From: Humulus lupulus
Taxonomy: Eukaryota > Streptophyta > Magnoliopsida > Rosales > Cannabaceae
Length of the DNA stretch: 64,000 nt
Direction of reading: 5' to 3'
NCBI RefSeq assembly: GCF_963169125.1
Contig: NC_084800.1
Location: forward strand, 145,138,397 to 145,202,396
This document shows, piece after piece, positions 22,800 to 34,037 of this stretch (position 1 is the first letter of the stretch; each line of letters begins with the position of its first letter). The notes beneath the pieces were generated by a model. That model was not told where the DNA came from and did no database searches. It saw only the letters and a program-made list of their open reading frames with translations. Both the position numbers and the translations under genes were made by a program.

Positions 22800-25497
22800 A
22801 TGGCTCCTCAAAAGAAGAACGTTCCAAAGAAGAATGCCTCGAGCTCATCCTCCCAACAGAAGAACAAGGGGAAGCAGGTCACCCACGAATCTCCCATCCC
22901 CCACTTTAGTCTGGTGGTGGAGAAGGAGCTCGTGGTCGATCCCAACGCATACTTCAAGGCTGAGCGCATCATCTCCAAGATCACGACCCAGGGGAGAGTG
23001 AATAAAATTATGTTGAGCCACAACATAGAGGTCGGAGCTGGAACTCTCCTCGCTCGACTTGCGTTCTAAAGGGAAAGGAGCTGTTTCCCTCTCCAAGACG
23101 ACTACGCGGCTTAGAGTGATGATCACCTGAAGGCTGGGGCCTTCCTTCCCCTGGACCAGTACTTCACAGATTTCTTGAATTACGTGAAGCTAGCTCTATT
23201 CCAGCTTAGAATTTTGGCGGGGCTGAAGTACTTGTTCCTGAAACATGAGTGGGAGGTCCCCACCCCGACAGACATATTGCACTTGTTCTGCCTCAAGGCA
23301 ATCCCTGACCAGAGGGGACGCGATGACAGATTCTACTACCTCACGCAATTCCGTAACTCTGCCTCCGTCATTGAGCTCCCCAGCCATCCGAACGATTATA
23401 AAGATTTATTCTTTATGTCGAATGGCTTTAGAAACTGTGAACATCATTACTTCAACTGACCTTGTAAGTCTTCTATCCTTGTACATCCAACTCGTGAATT
23501 TTTGTTCCTTTTAAGATATTTCTTTTTTTTTTGTACATGCCTTGATTGAATTTTTTTCTCGTGCAACCATATTTGCGAGGACGGAAAAGTCTGTGATCCT
23601 CGAGGGTCAATACAAAAAATTATCTAGACTTCCCCCTGGCAAAAAGGACTATCTCCAGGTCATGAGTGATGCCACCATGTTGGCATGAAAGATGATCGGA
23701 GAGGGGCAGACATTAGCTCTGAGGACTCGGGCACCGCTCCCAACCATCCCTGAGCTTCCTGCTCCTTGTGAGGCCTTATCGGTCTGTGAGGATAGCGAGG
23801 AGGAAGAAGCTGAGGTGCTTCTTGGCGAAAAAGACGGGCTCCCGAGGCTGTCCGGGAACCTGATCCAAATTGAGTTGTGTCAAGGGCAGTAGTCGGCCCC
23901 TTCGGCCAAGGTAACCCATACCCCTTTAGGGAATTAGATAGGGTTGTTGCCGATGTCAGGTTAGTTAGGTATAATCTGAATCAGCTCGTCCACTGTCATC
24001 CTTCCAACCCAGATCTAAATATAAACCTGCTTCAGTGCGTAGACCACCTAGTGGTATTCCATGACAATAGTTACCCTAGGGGCACAATCGTAGTTGATAA
24101 CACCCTAAATTTTAGATTCGCCATTTTTGAAGAATACGGGACAAACCGTAGGTCCTAGTCTTCTCTGCTCCAGGGTGCATTTGCCCTTGGGTTCAGACAA
24201 TATGTAGATGAGTCCAGCCCTGAGGAAGAACCTGAACCCCTTAGGATCCAAGAAGTATTAACTGTAGATTCCCATTCTCCTCCATTATTTCCGAGGCAGG
24301 AGGTGGTTCCTATCCCGGTCAAAACACCTGAGCTGGTGATAATAGACTCCTCCCCCAGCTCGAAGGGTAGGATCTTTGTTTTCTTTCTTTATAAATGCTT
24401 TTTTGAAACACTATTTTTGTGAACTAACTCCTTTTATTCTTTTTAGGCGAAGAGATTGAACAACCAGGAGCTCCTGACCTACGAATTGTCTTTCAGGCTA
24501 GGAAGCCTGGTGCGGGCCTTGTTGTGAAGAGGCTCAGGGTGGCAAAAAAGACCACTCCTGTAGCGGGGAATACCTCAAAGTCCCTGGCTAAGAGCAAGGA
24601 CACGATCTCAACTCATGAGCCAGCTTCGGTGAATGTTGCTACTGAGCCATTTCCCCCTCCCCCCTCTCGAGAGATGCTCCCACCTCCTCAAGTCATTCAG
24701 GTCGAGGCTCCCACTATCTGAATACCAGTGGATCCTATGGACTTGGAGAGGATCCCTGAGGCCTTTCGGGGAATAATATATGAGACGACATCTCATATGG
24801 TGGACCATTCGTACAAAGCCAGTGTGAGGGACTTGAGGACTATTGAGAAGCGCAACCCGGAGAATGTCTTCGAGTCTACTATGGGGATGAATCTCACTAT
24901 AAGTTTTCTCAAGTCTGGTGATGAATTTTTTTTATAATTTTGCAGAGTTCTGACTTGTTTTGTTATTTTGCAGTCCGTCCTTGCCCAATACCGCAGCATA
25001 ACTTGGGCTCAGACCAGGAACGATGAGCTCCGGGCCGAGCTGGATGCTGCCAGAGCCACCTTGAATGCTACCAAGGAAAGTGAGGAGGCCGCCAAAGCTT
25101 CCCTGATAGCTGCTCAAAAGAATGAGCAAGCTACCAAGGCTGCTCTCACCACCTCCCAATAAAATGAGCAAGCAGCAAAAACCACATTATCTGCCTCACA
25201 AGCTCAGGCCACTGAAGCTCAGGTCGAGATCAAAGCCAAGGAGGAAAGGGCGGCATCATCATCATCCATGGAGGAGATGCTATACCAGTGCTGGGCTTTC
25301 AACCAGGACGAGAACTTTCTTTTATGGAGCCCGGGTTGTGGGACCCGTACCTTGCTAAATTCAAGGTTCGGCTTCTGCAAGAGCCCTCAGAGACGGGTGA
25401 TGCCTCTGGAGCGGCGGAGGGAGATTGCGAGGAGGTCACCTCTTTGGGGCGAGCTGAAGGAGTCCAATGATCTCTTTTGTATCTGTTTTTCTTTGTA
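22800..25497 (+). pseudogene. Antisense extra gene of the Tat element (Transposase_28-like), multi-exon
   Basis: This gene runs opposite to gag-pol. It starts MAPQKKNVPKKNASSSSSQQ, basic and Ser-rich. A region at about 23140-23455 resembles the plant 'putative gypsy type transposon' domain (Pfam Transposase_28), with LPLDQYFTDFLNYVKLALFQ, then a LPSHPNDYKDLFFM segment. An acidic segment with EDSEEEEAEVLL follows at 23790-23830, and a long Ala/Glu/Lys heptad-like coiled coil at 24968-25250. Splice-like signals separate these parts: CCTT/GTAAGTC at 23464, AAGG/GTAGG at 24367 with TTTTTAG at 24447, and TTTTGCAG at 24973. In-frame stops (for example at 23067-23069, 23457-23459 and 25160) show decay. 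Extra antisense ORFs are known in Tat-lineage elements; their function is unknown. A captured host gene is the main alternative. Confidence 0.65.
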
Positions 25498-25793
25498 ATT
25501 ATTTAACAGTTTTTTTGATATTAAACAATTTTCTTCGGGCTCAGTTCGAGGTTTTTTCTCCTCGTGTGATTTATTGGCTTTATTTCGATATATATATATA
25601 TCTATCTTTTGATCCACTTATCTTTCCTTTATTATCTCTCATGCTTATGAATCCTTAGACTTGTACATTCGAGATTTTAGAAATCGATTTTAGGATCGAG
25701 ACAGATTTTATCGAGCTTGGTTATATCCAAGTTTTTGTCTGATTATTTGCATCATACCTGTTAAGAATCGGGCCTCGAACCTCGTTATATCTA

Positions 25794-26145
25794 GGGTTTT
25801 TTAATGATTTAAACTTAGTTCAGTTTAGGTCTATTGAAAACTCGAGCTTAAAAAAGCCCTTGAATAATCAATTTTCCCAAATTTCCAAGTTTTTTACCTA
25901 GTTATGTCAAGGGTTTTAAATGATTTAAACTTAGTTCACGCTAGGTTTATTGAACACTCGAACTTTACAAAGCCGTTGAATACTCAATTTTTCCAAGCTT
26001 CTAAGTTTCGGACCTGGTTACGTCCAGGGTTTTAAATGACTTTAAACTTAGTTCGTGCTAGGTTTATTAAAAACTCAAGCTTTAAAAATCCGTTGAATAA
26101 TCAAATTTTCTAAGCTTCTAAGTTTCTTAATCTTATAAAGCAGGC
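25794..26145. repeat. ~117-bp tandem repeat, three copies
   Basis: Units begin at GGGTTTT...AATGA(T/C)TT..AAACTTAG at about 25794, 25911 and 26027. Each continues with CTAGGTTTATTGAA and ends with CAAGCTTCTAAGTTT-like text. They lie between integrase and the antisense gene, where the two genes converge. Tandem repeats in the 3' region are a known trait of Tat-lineage elements. Confidence 0.85.
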
Positions 26146-26321
26146 TTAATTTTGCCAACCTCGGGTTATGTGCCCCCAAGTAACCAGAAAGTAGAAACTT
26201 TCTTGGTTGCTTTTACAAATATTAGAACACGAACTAATACACCCTTAAAAAAATTATTTAATAATCCATCTATTATTTAATCAAATGACTTTTATAAATA
26301 AGCCTTACATTGATGGTGGTA

Positions 26322-27640
26322 TTACTGATAATACTTTTTCAAATGTAGGGCATTCCAGGTCCGTGGGACTACTTCCCCATTCAGTCGAGCTATCTTGAAA
26401 GTTCCTTCACGGAAAACCTCAACGACCTGATGTGGTCCCTCCTAGAAAGACCCTTCGGAGAACCAGGTCGCCCACTCCGAGTCTGCGCTTCTTAATTTTA
26501 GAATTAAAATAGGGAGTGATTTTTTGTTGATAATGGGCGAGCTGTAACTGCGACTCTTCTCGTTTTTCTTCAACCAGAAAGAGAGATGTGTTAAGTAGTC
26601 CATCATTCTGTTCTTGACTAAATGACCTTTGCCTGTGGGTGGCTGCCATGGCTTTGACTGGAAGTACGACCACGCTTCCGAAAGTTAAGGAAAAAGGAGT
26701 ATGCCCTATGGAGGTTTTGTGAGAAGTTTGGTAGGCCCAAAGTAATCGCGGGAGCTGCTCGGGCCATAATCCTTTGGCTTCATCTAACCTCTTCTTCAGA
26801 CTCGCCTTAAGAATTTTCTTCACAGCCTCAACCTGCCCGTTGGCCTGCGAGTATGCTACTGAGGAGAAACTCTTAGTGATGCCATATTTTTCACAAAATT
26901 CATTGAAGAGATCGCTGTTGAATTATGTCCCATTTTCTAACATGATCTTTTTAGGAAGCCTAAACGGACATATAATACTCTTCACCACGAAGTCTAGGAA
27001 TCTTTTTGAAGTGATGGTTGCCAGAGGTTTGGCTTCCACCCACTTTGTGAAATAATCGATCGCCACCACCGCGTAATGAACTCCTTCCTTTCCCATGGGT
27101 AGGGAACCTATTAGGTCGATTCCCCATACCGCAAATGTCCATGGGAATGACATCATCGTTAGCTCGACTGGAGTAGCTCGGGCAATCGTAGCGAAATGTT
27201 GGCATTTGTCACACTTAGGAACATACGAGATTGAGTCTTTCGTCAAAGTGGGCCAAAATAGCCATGCCTCAGTATTTTGAGTGCTAGGTTTTGCCGCCCA
27301 GCATGATCTACACAAAATCCTTCGTGTATTTCTTGTAAAATGGTTTTGGCTTCCTCAAGTAGAACGCATCGTAGGAGAGGCAACAAATGACCATGTCGAT
27401 ACAAGGTTCCATCCACTATTACGTACTGTAGAGCTTGATAAAGTATTCTTCTTGCATCTTTTCTGTCATCAGGTAGCTTTCCTGTTGTGAGGTATTCCAT
27501 TATGGGAGTCATCCAGGTCGGTCTTGTGTCGATCATTTCGACTTCTATCATTTCTGTTACACTTGGACTCTCCATGAACTCCACTGGCACTACATTCAAT
27601 GTATCAGCTTCTTTTGTGGTGGCAAGCCGTGCCAAGGCGT
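26322..27640 (-). pseudogene. Integrase of the Tat element
   Basis: Reading leftward, an HHCC zinc-binding region (HAGRQNLALKILRHGYFGP ... CDKCQHFA) is at about 27190-27320. The core follows with WGIDLIG (first Asp) near 27110-27130. The usual second catalytic Asp in the DNGTQF-type motif here reads MLENGT near 26925, an Asp-to-Glu change followed by a stop. The third block NGQVEA lies near 26840. The C-terminal GDLVLRRVF and the tail ending LHLKKYYQ finish at the stop 26322-26324. Several frames are involved. Confidence 0.85.
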
Positions 27641-27659
27641 CAGCATTAGAATTTTGCTT

Positions 27660-28060
27660 GCGGGGTATCTATTCAACAGAACAAAACTCAAATTCAAAAA
27701 GTTCTCCCTTCACCTTAGCTAGGCAGGTCGCCATCTTGGCACCTCGAGCTTGATATTCTCCCAATAACTGATTGATCATGAGTTGAGAATCACTATAGCA
27801 TTGGATGACTTTCGCCTTGAGCTCCCTTGCCACTCTCAGCTCAGCTAGTAGGGTCTCATATTCGACTTCGTTGTTGGATGCTTCGAATCCGAATCTCAGA
27901 GCTGTATGAAATCGATGCCTTTTTGGTGAGATTAAAATGATCCCAACTCCCGACCCGTTCTCATTTGATGATCCATCCATGAATATTTTCCATAACTCCT
28001 GCACTAACTCCTTCAATAGCTCCTCTTGAAATTCGGTGCATTCAGCCATAAAATTAGCAA
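27660..28060 (-). pseudogene. Second (archaeal-type) RNase H of the Tat element
   Basis: About 126 codons read FMDGSSNENGSGVGIILISP, then NNEVEYETLLAELRVA and CYSDSQLMINQ. These are the Asp, Glu and Asp positions expected for an archaeal-like RNase H, and all three appear to be kept. Plant Tat elements carry this domain after the ordinary RNase H. It joins the integrase region with a short gap and an in-frame stop. Confidence 0.85.
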
Positions 28061-29230
28061 GGGCCTAAATTTTGATTGAGGTCCGTGGTACGTGCAATAT
28101 CTCAAACTAGCTAAGTTCGATAGCCCATTTTAACAGACGTCTCGATGTTTCAAGTTTTTGCAAAACCTGCCTTAAAGGATGGTCGGTCACAACGTTGATT
28201 GAATGAGACTGGAAATATGGCCGGAGCTTCTTGGAAGCCAATATCAGACAGAATGCCAGTTTCTCTATCAATGGATATCATGATTCAGCTCTGAGAAGTC
28301 TCTTGCTTATATAATATACTGGTTTTTTAGCACGGTCTTCTTCTCGAACTAACATGGCACTGACTGCATTTTCTATCATGGCCAGATAAAGGAATAGAGG
28401 TTCTCCAGCTATATGTTTAGATAACACTGGGGGCTCGGCCAGGTGCACTTTTAGGTCGAGGAACACCTGTTCGCACTCCTCAGTCCACTCAAATTTTTTG
28501 TTTCCTCTGAGCAAGTTGTAGAATGGCAGGCACTTGTCAGTAGATTTCGAAATGAAATGATTAGTCAAGCTTTGAACTTCTTTACTTGACCTGGGCGAGG
28601 GTATTTCTAACAACGATCTGATTTTCTCATGATTTGTCTCTATCCTTCTCGTGTTGACTATGAAACCCAGAAATTTTCCAGATGCCTCTCCGAAAGTGCA
28701 CTTCTGAGGATTCAACTTCATGTCATACCTCCTTAAGATTCCAAAACATTCTTCTAAATCGGATACATGGTTATTGGCAGTCTTTGATTTGACAAGAATA
28801 TCATTGACATACACTTCCATATTTCTCCCGATCTGATTAGCGAACATCTTGTTGACCAAGCGCTGATATGTTTCTCCGACATTATTCAGCCCAAAGCGCA
28901 CAACTTTATAACAATATACGTTATTTGGGGTCATGAAGCTAGTATGTTCCTGGTCCGCAGGATTCATCGAGATCTGGTTATATCCAGAATACACATCCAT
29001 GAAGGACATGAGCTCGTGACCTACCGTGGCATCTACCAACTGATCAATCCTTGGCAGTGGGAAACAATCCTTGGGACAAGCTTTATTTAAATCGGAGAAG
29101 TCGATACAGGCCCTCCATTTCCCATTTGGCTTTGGGACCAGCATGGGATTGGTGACCCAAATCGGGTATTTTGCCTTGCGGATAAACCCGCACTTTAATA
29201 GTCGGTCTACTTCTTCCTTAAGAGCTTCAA
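28061..29230 (-). pseudogene. Reverse transcriptase and first RNase H of the Tat element
   Basis: The long open frame 28278-29144 starts inside RT with MLVPKPNGKWRACIDFSDLN. It holds FPLPRIDQLVDAT, FMDVYSGYNQI and the catalytic loop. That loop reads EVYVNDILVKS, so YVDD has become YVND (codon at 28803-28805, GAT to AAT). The thumb and connection follow, then RNase H with VYYISKRL, and, after a stop at about 28277, TDHPLRQVLQKLE near 28160-28190. The RT part upstream of 29144 includes CGFIRKAKYPIWV-type residues near 29160-29200. The loss of the first catalytic Asp should abolish polymerization. Confidence 0.9.
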
Positions 29231-30250
29231 CTCAGACCGTTCCCAAGCGTCTCCATTTTTGGGATTTTGCAGGCACGTTCTTGTCTAAATTTAAGGTGTG
29301 CATGATTACACTTGGACTTATTCCCACCATATCTTCATGTGACCAGGCAAAAACGTCCAGATTCTCTTGTAAGAAATTGACCAGCTCCTTCCTTTTATCA
29401 TCAAGATTCTTCCCAACTTTTACGACTCTTGAAGCTTCTTTAGGGTCAATGTTTACTTCCTTGAGCTCCTCTATGGCTTGGAGTTCTGACCTGTCTTCAC
29501 CCATCCATGGGTCAATGTCATTGTGTTGGGCGACGTCTCTATCCTCTTTTTGTTGAGGTTCTTCCGTCCCACAAGTAACTTCTACTTTCTGGGACTCCTT
29601 ACCTCCATCATTTATGACCATATCTTGCTGTCCGGGTTGCGATTTTCCCTTCATAGAAATGCTATAGCATTCTCTGGCAGTGAGTTGATCACCTCTGACG
29701 GTGCATATTCTCGCAGCTAAGGGGAATTTTATTGCTAGGTGGCGGATAGAGGTTATGGCTTCAAACGCCATCAACGCAGGTCGGCCCAAAATCGCATTGT
29801 ATGCAGCTGGACAATCGATTACCACAAACTCGAGTAACTTGGAAACAGTTCGCGAGTATTCTCCCAATGTCACTACCGATCCGATCGTCCTGATGGCTGC
29901 CGACCCTTCACCAGAAAACCCGTACAAATTCATTGAGGTTACCTTCAAATCTGTTACGGAAAATCCCATTTTTTCCAAGGTGGACCTGAAAAGTAGATTC
30001 ACAGAACTTCTGTTATCTACCAGTGTCCTCCGGACCCTCCCGTTGGCGAGCTGAGTGGTTATGACCAAGGGATTGTTATGTGGGAATTGGATGTGGCTAG
30101 CATCCTATTCTATGAAAATGATTAGTTGCTTTTCCAATCGTTGTTGTTTCGATAACCACTACTCCGAGACGAACTCCATTTCGTTATGGGATTTCAATTT
30201 GGTAATGTACCTTTTCTGGGCCCCGCTGCTCGTGCCTGCCAAATGAGGTC
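29231..30250 (-). pseudogene. Aspartic protease of the Tat element
   Basis: A 278-codon open frame (29232-30068) contains VRRTLVDNRSSVNLLF, where the family has Asp-x-Gly-Ser-Ser; the Gly is replaced by Arg. YNAILGRPALMAF follows, the second protease landmark. The linker to RT contains WSHEDMVGISPSVIMHTLN, typical of this lineage. The frame ends with a stop at 29232 before RT. Confidence 0.85.
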
Positions 30251-32561
30251 CTCCCAAAATGGTAGTTATATCCCCTACTATTGGAGGAGGGTTGACCTGA
30301 TTTGCTTAATCTATGGTTTGACTTACTGGAGCTTCGGGGACTGATGGAGGGTTTGATCCAACGGGCTGATTAGGGACCACCCATTTTCGGGCGTACTGGG
30401 CCAAAGGTCCTGCTCTGATGAGAGTTTAAATCTCATCCTTCAGCTGTCGACAGTCATCAGTGTTATGTCCGATGTCATTATGGAATCAACAGAACTTTGA
30501 AGAATCTCTCTTCGCCCTCTGGTTCTTCAATGGCTCTGGCTTCTTCCATGGAAGGCAGTAGAATTTGCCAAGAAGATGCGCTCCCTAGTGTCCATTTGGT
30601 CAGTATAAGTAGTGTGAATTGTTTTTAATTTCTCCCCAGACTTATTTTTCTTTGTCCTGCTCTGGTCGCCCTCATCATTTCCCTTCCTCTTGTTATTCCC
30701 CCCTTGGTTATTCTGAGTAACTGTTTGAGCCGTAGTTGCAATGTCCGTTACCGCTCCAATGGGCTGGACAGGGGCTGGTTGGCTCCCGTGATGGAAGCTC
30801 GCACCTCCTCTAGGTTAATCCACTCTTGAGCTCGGGCCAAGAATTCCTCCACACTCTTAACTCATTTTCTCTGTAATTCTTGCCACAGGTCACCCTCGAC
30901 GAGGATTCCTGACCTCAGTGCCATGAGCTTGGAGCTTTCATCAACATCGGGAGCTCGTGTAGTGATATCGGCAAACCTACTTAGATATGCCTTCAATGTC
31001 TCACCAGGTTGCTACTTTATGTTGGCCAGTGAATCAGCATCAACCCGAGCTACATGTGGAGCTCGCAATGCTTTTTTTTTTTTTTTTTTAAATCAGAAGA
31101 AAATTTCTTCCATAAGCTTATGGAATGCCTCTTATATTGCTTAAACCACTGCCTAGCTGGCCCGACCAGAGTTGCAGGGACTAAAATACACATTAAATCG
31201 AGCCTGACATTGTGGGCCATCATCATGGTGTTAAACATTCCAAGGTGGTCTGATGGAACTCCATCTCCATCAAAATTTGACAAGTGTGGCATTCTGAAGC
31301 CTACTGGATATGTGGCCGCTGCAATATTCAGAGCGAAAGGGTCGAGCTCGTCCTCTAAGTCACAATCGTCTTTGTCTTTTCCAGATAAAAGCCTCTTCAT
31401 TTTCTCTTCCATTAGAGCTAATCTCTCGAGGGTTTGGTCTCTGGTCCCTAGGTTACTTGGGGTCTGTTAAGCTCGAGCTTGGTTTTGTGGGGCACTATTC
31501 CCATTATCGCGTACTATGGACGTACCTCCCTCTTGTCAACTATAACTAACATCTTCATTCCGAGTTGGATTCCTCCTCTGTGAATTCAGACGATCGTGCA
31601 AATCGGGCTGTGGATCGTACCGAGGGCTCTATGCTGAACTCAACCGATTTCTTAGGTCACCCTCGAACCTACCACTACGATGGATTTCGGTCCAGTAACT
31701 TCCATTTGCGAAGCTTATAGCTCGCGGTTGGGGCCGAGGATCTGGATTTTCAACACATTTCCATGGGATATAAGTATTGGATGATGGGGAAGGATTTCTA
31801 CTACAGTCTCCATAAGCTGGAATGTCCCATGTAGGACGAGGTGGCGTCAGATGTCTTATAGGTGACAGGGGATGCCTTATTGGTGAGGCAATCCTTGTTC
31901 CATCAGGGTGGACTAAATTAGCCCGCCTATGTTCTACTCCATTGTCTCTAGCTCTCTGCACCTGACGATCCGATCACGACGTAAGAGGGTTTGTTGGAAC
32001 ATTTTGTCTTTGTGAGCCTATCCCTACCCCTCCTCGTGGATTGCCATGGGCATTTCTAGGGACCTGTGAAGGAGGTACCGAACTTGGGGTTGCAGTTCTA
32101 ACCGATCGACAGACATGCTGATTATCCCTATGAGGGCCACTGGGTTGAGCATTATAGCGATCTCGCCCTATAGGTACAGAACTTGGGGTGGTAGTTATGA
32201 CTGATCAACTTGGTTTGGATCGATTACTCTTGTGGGACTTGTGAGAACCACTTTGCCTCTTTCCGACATTAACGTTGGTTGCAAGAAAGGGTAACTAAGC
32301 CAAAACCTCCTTAATCTGCCTATTTTCCTTACTGAGATGGCTTCTCAATTGTATGTTTTCCAATTCGACTGCAGTTAGGTGGTCTGGATTTGGATTCGGT
32401 GGCAATGACGCCAAACTCCCAATGTCGCCATGACCCCCCGATTGTTTTCCCAGACGCTATTGAATCTCAGGGCCATGTTCATTCGGAACAGTGGTATGAT
32501 GGGCCTCCTGCCCACCAGGCTGTTCTATCTCATTATCATGCATTGAGCGAGTGAGCACCAT
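30251..32561 (-). pseudogene. Gag of the Tat element
   Basis: The likely start is the ATG at 32561, giving MVLTRSMHDNEIEQPGG, a start typical of Tat gag. Further along are basic, Pro-rich segments (31629-31961). The capsid-type core at 31050-31412 follows with PVGFRMPHLSNFDGDGVPSD and HLGMFNTMM, then ARQWFKQY. The next part (30600-31050) has LKAYLSRFADI and EEFLARAQEWINLEEV. Stops occur near 31971, 31013, 30863 and others. An A/T run at 31070-31090 has shifted the frame. Confidence 0.85.
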
Positions 32562-32601
32562 GATGAGAATCAACTGTGATTTTGATGAAGCACTAATTTT
32601 C

Positions 32602-32621
32602 TCTCAATGAAAGCACCAAAT
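32602..32621 (-). promoter_or_regulatory. Primer binding site of the Tat element
   Basis: The minus strand directly inside the 5' LTR reads ATTTGGTGCTTTCATTGAGA. The position is right for a tRNA primer site; I do not assign the tRNA. Confidence 0.7.
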
Positions 32622-33341
32622 TGTTGACATGGTTTTTCGCCAACACTATATTAAGAAATAATAAGGCATATTTGTGCTTAATAGTAAACCGTAATGAATA
32701 ATAATATGAATTCACTCAAGAACACAGAACTTTTACGTGGTTCAGTGGTTAAAATCCATCTAGTCCATGAGTCAATATTATTGTTGTTTCTCTCTCTATT
32801 TTGGCAGAGTTTTGGTATTACAGAATAATGGTCCATTTTCCTATCCAATATTCCCAGTATTTATAAGGGAATTCTATGGACAAGTTTGGGTAACCACATG
32901 AGTCAATCACACATTTATATAATGATTAGATTTAATACAAATAATCCCCATTTATATTGAGATATGATTTGATAATAGAATAGCAGGTTCCCTCTATCTC
33001 AGATAATTAGTATGATAGCCTGGTAATAAATAAACGTATAAAGGAATCCCCAGTCTCTAGGGATCTGCGGGTATGCAATATACTAGAATTACCATGAGAT
33101 GGATATCTCCTCCAAGCTCATGCTTCGACAACTATTAAAATTACGAGCTCGTGCTTCACAACCATTGCATCCTTAGTTCAGGATAAACTCAGGATGCCTT
33201 ACACCACGTATAACCACTATGAATCTCGAGTTGTCCACGTGGATAAAAGTAGATATCATTTTCGGCTATTTCTATGTATATTTATCTGCAAACTGTACCC
33301 GAGCTAAGTGCATGGACTCGTGCTAAAATCAGGGTACAACA
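32622..33341 (-). repeat. 5' LTR of the Tat element
   Basis: 720 bp, same length as its partner. A minus-strand TATAAATAC motif lies at 32857-32866. Differences from the 3' LTR are mostly C/T and G/A changes, for example GTAACCACATGAG here against GTAACCACGTGAG there. Confidence 0.92.
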
Positions 33342-33440
33342 ATAATAATATGTAATACAAGACTAGATATTTAATACTTATGTTAATATTAATTTAAATA
33401 TATAAAATATCACTATAATAATAATATATAATACAAAATC
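33342..33440. repeat. AT-rich ~77-bp tandem array, right part
   Basis: It continues the array at 20755-21045 beyond the inserted Tat element, with TAATACAAGACTAGATATTTAATA and a following ATTAATTTAAATAT unit. Confidence 0.65.
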
Positions 33441-33656
33441 TTAATTTTTATTAAAAAAATTATCATTTATGTTTAAAAAGGGTATCATATTATATATATA
33501 AAATCATAAATAATATTTTGGTTTAGTTTTTTATTTAATATGTTTATGTCATGTTTTATAGGGAAAATACCATTTTGACCCTAGTGTTTTGCCATAATAC
33601 TTTATTGGCCCCTATATTTTGTTAAATGACAAAACAGACCCTATATTTTGTAAAAT
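33441..33656. other. AT-rich spacer before element B
   Basis: It contains two imperfect copies of CCCTATATTTTGTtAAA (33613 and 33640). The five bases AAAAT at 33652-33656 should be the left target duplication of element B; the other copy lies beyond the window. Confidence 0.5.
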
Positions 33657-34037
33657 TGTAACGCCCTGGATAACCAAGACCGTTACACTGTGTGTTTAAA
33701 AAAATAGTGCTTAACCTACTAAGCAGGTCGTTTGAACTTAAATGTTTAATTAAAGACTAAGTCAAGGTTAAGTAATAAAAGATTTGGTCAACAAATTGTT
33801 ATTTTTCATTAAAATATTAGATTCGTAGACGGGATCCCAAAAATCAGTTTGCAGATTGATAAAAGATAAACAGATACAGTTTAGCTGTCCTAAGCGGCAA
33901 AAACATGATTTAACCCTAGTTCCTCCCAAGCTACCCCTACCGTGGCGATCGAGTAGGCCACATATGTATACACTGCCCCTGAAGCTCTCCAACTCATGTT
34001 AGGTCCAACAATCAACTCCCTTACTTGCACCACATAG

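Larger units (their letters stand above)
21046..33341 (-). mobile_element. Complete Tat-lineage Ty3/gypsy element, 12.3 kb, TSD ATAAT
   Basis: Two 720-bp LTRs (21046-21765 and 32622-33341) begin TGTTGAC and end TACAACA. They are flanked by ATAAT at 21041-21045 and 33342-33346. On the minus strand the order is 5' LTR, PBS, gag, protease, RT, RNase H, second (archaeal-type) RNase H, integrase, tandem repeats, an oppositely oriented extra gene, PPT, 3' LTR. The extra RNase H and antisense gene place it in the Tat lineage. The coding region carries many stops and key-residue losses, so the element is dead. The LTR pair differs at scattered positions throughout, so the insertion is not recent. Confidence 0.93.

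Noticed and set aside
29071..30054. Plus-strand open frames of 117-161 codons opposite Tat RT and protease
   Set aside because: They mirror the coding strand of conserved protease/RT and have no domain of their own.
33560..33656. CCCTATATTTTG repeats, considered as a LINE tail or start of another LTR
   Set aside because: Only two short copies and no further structure.
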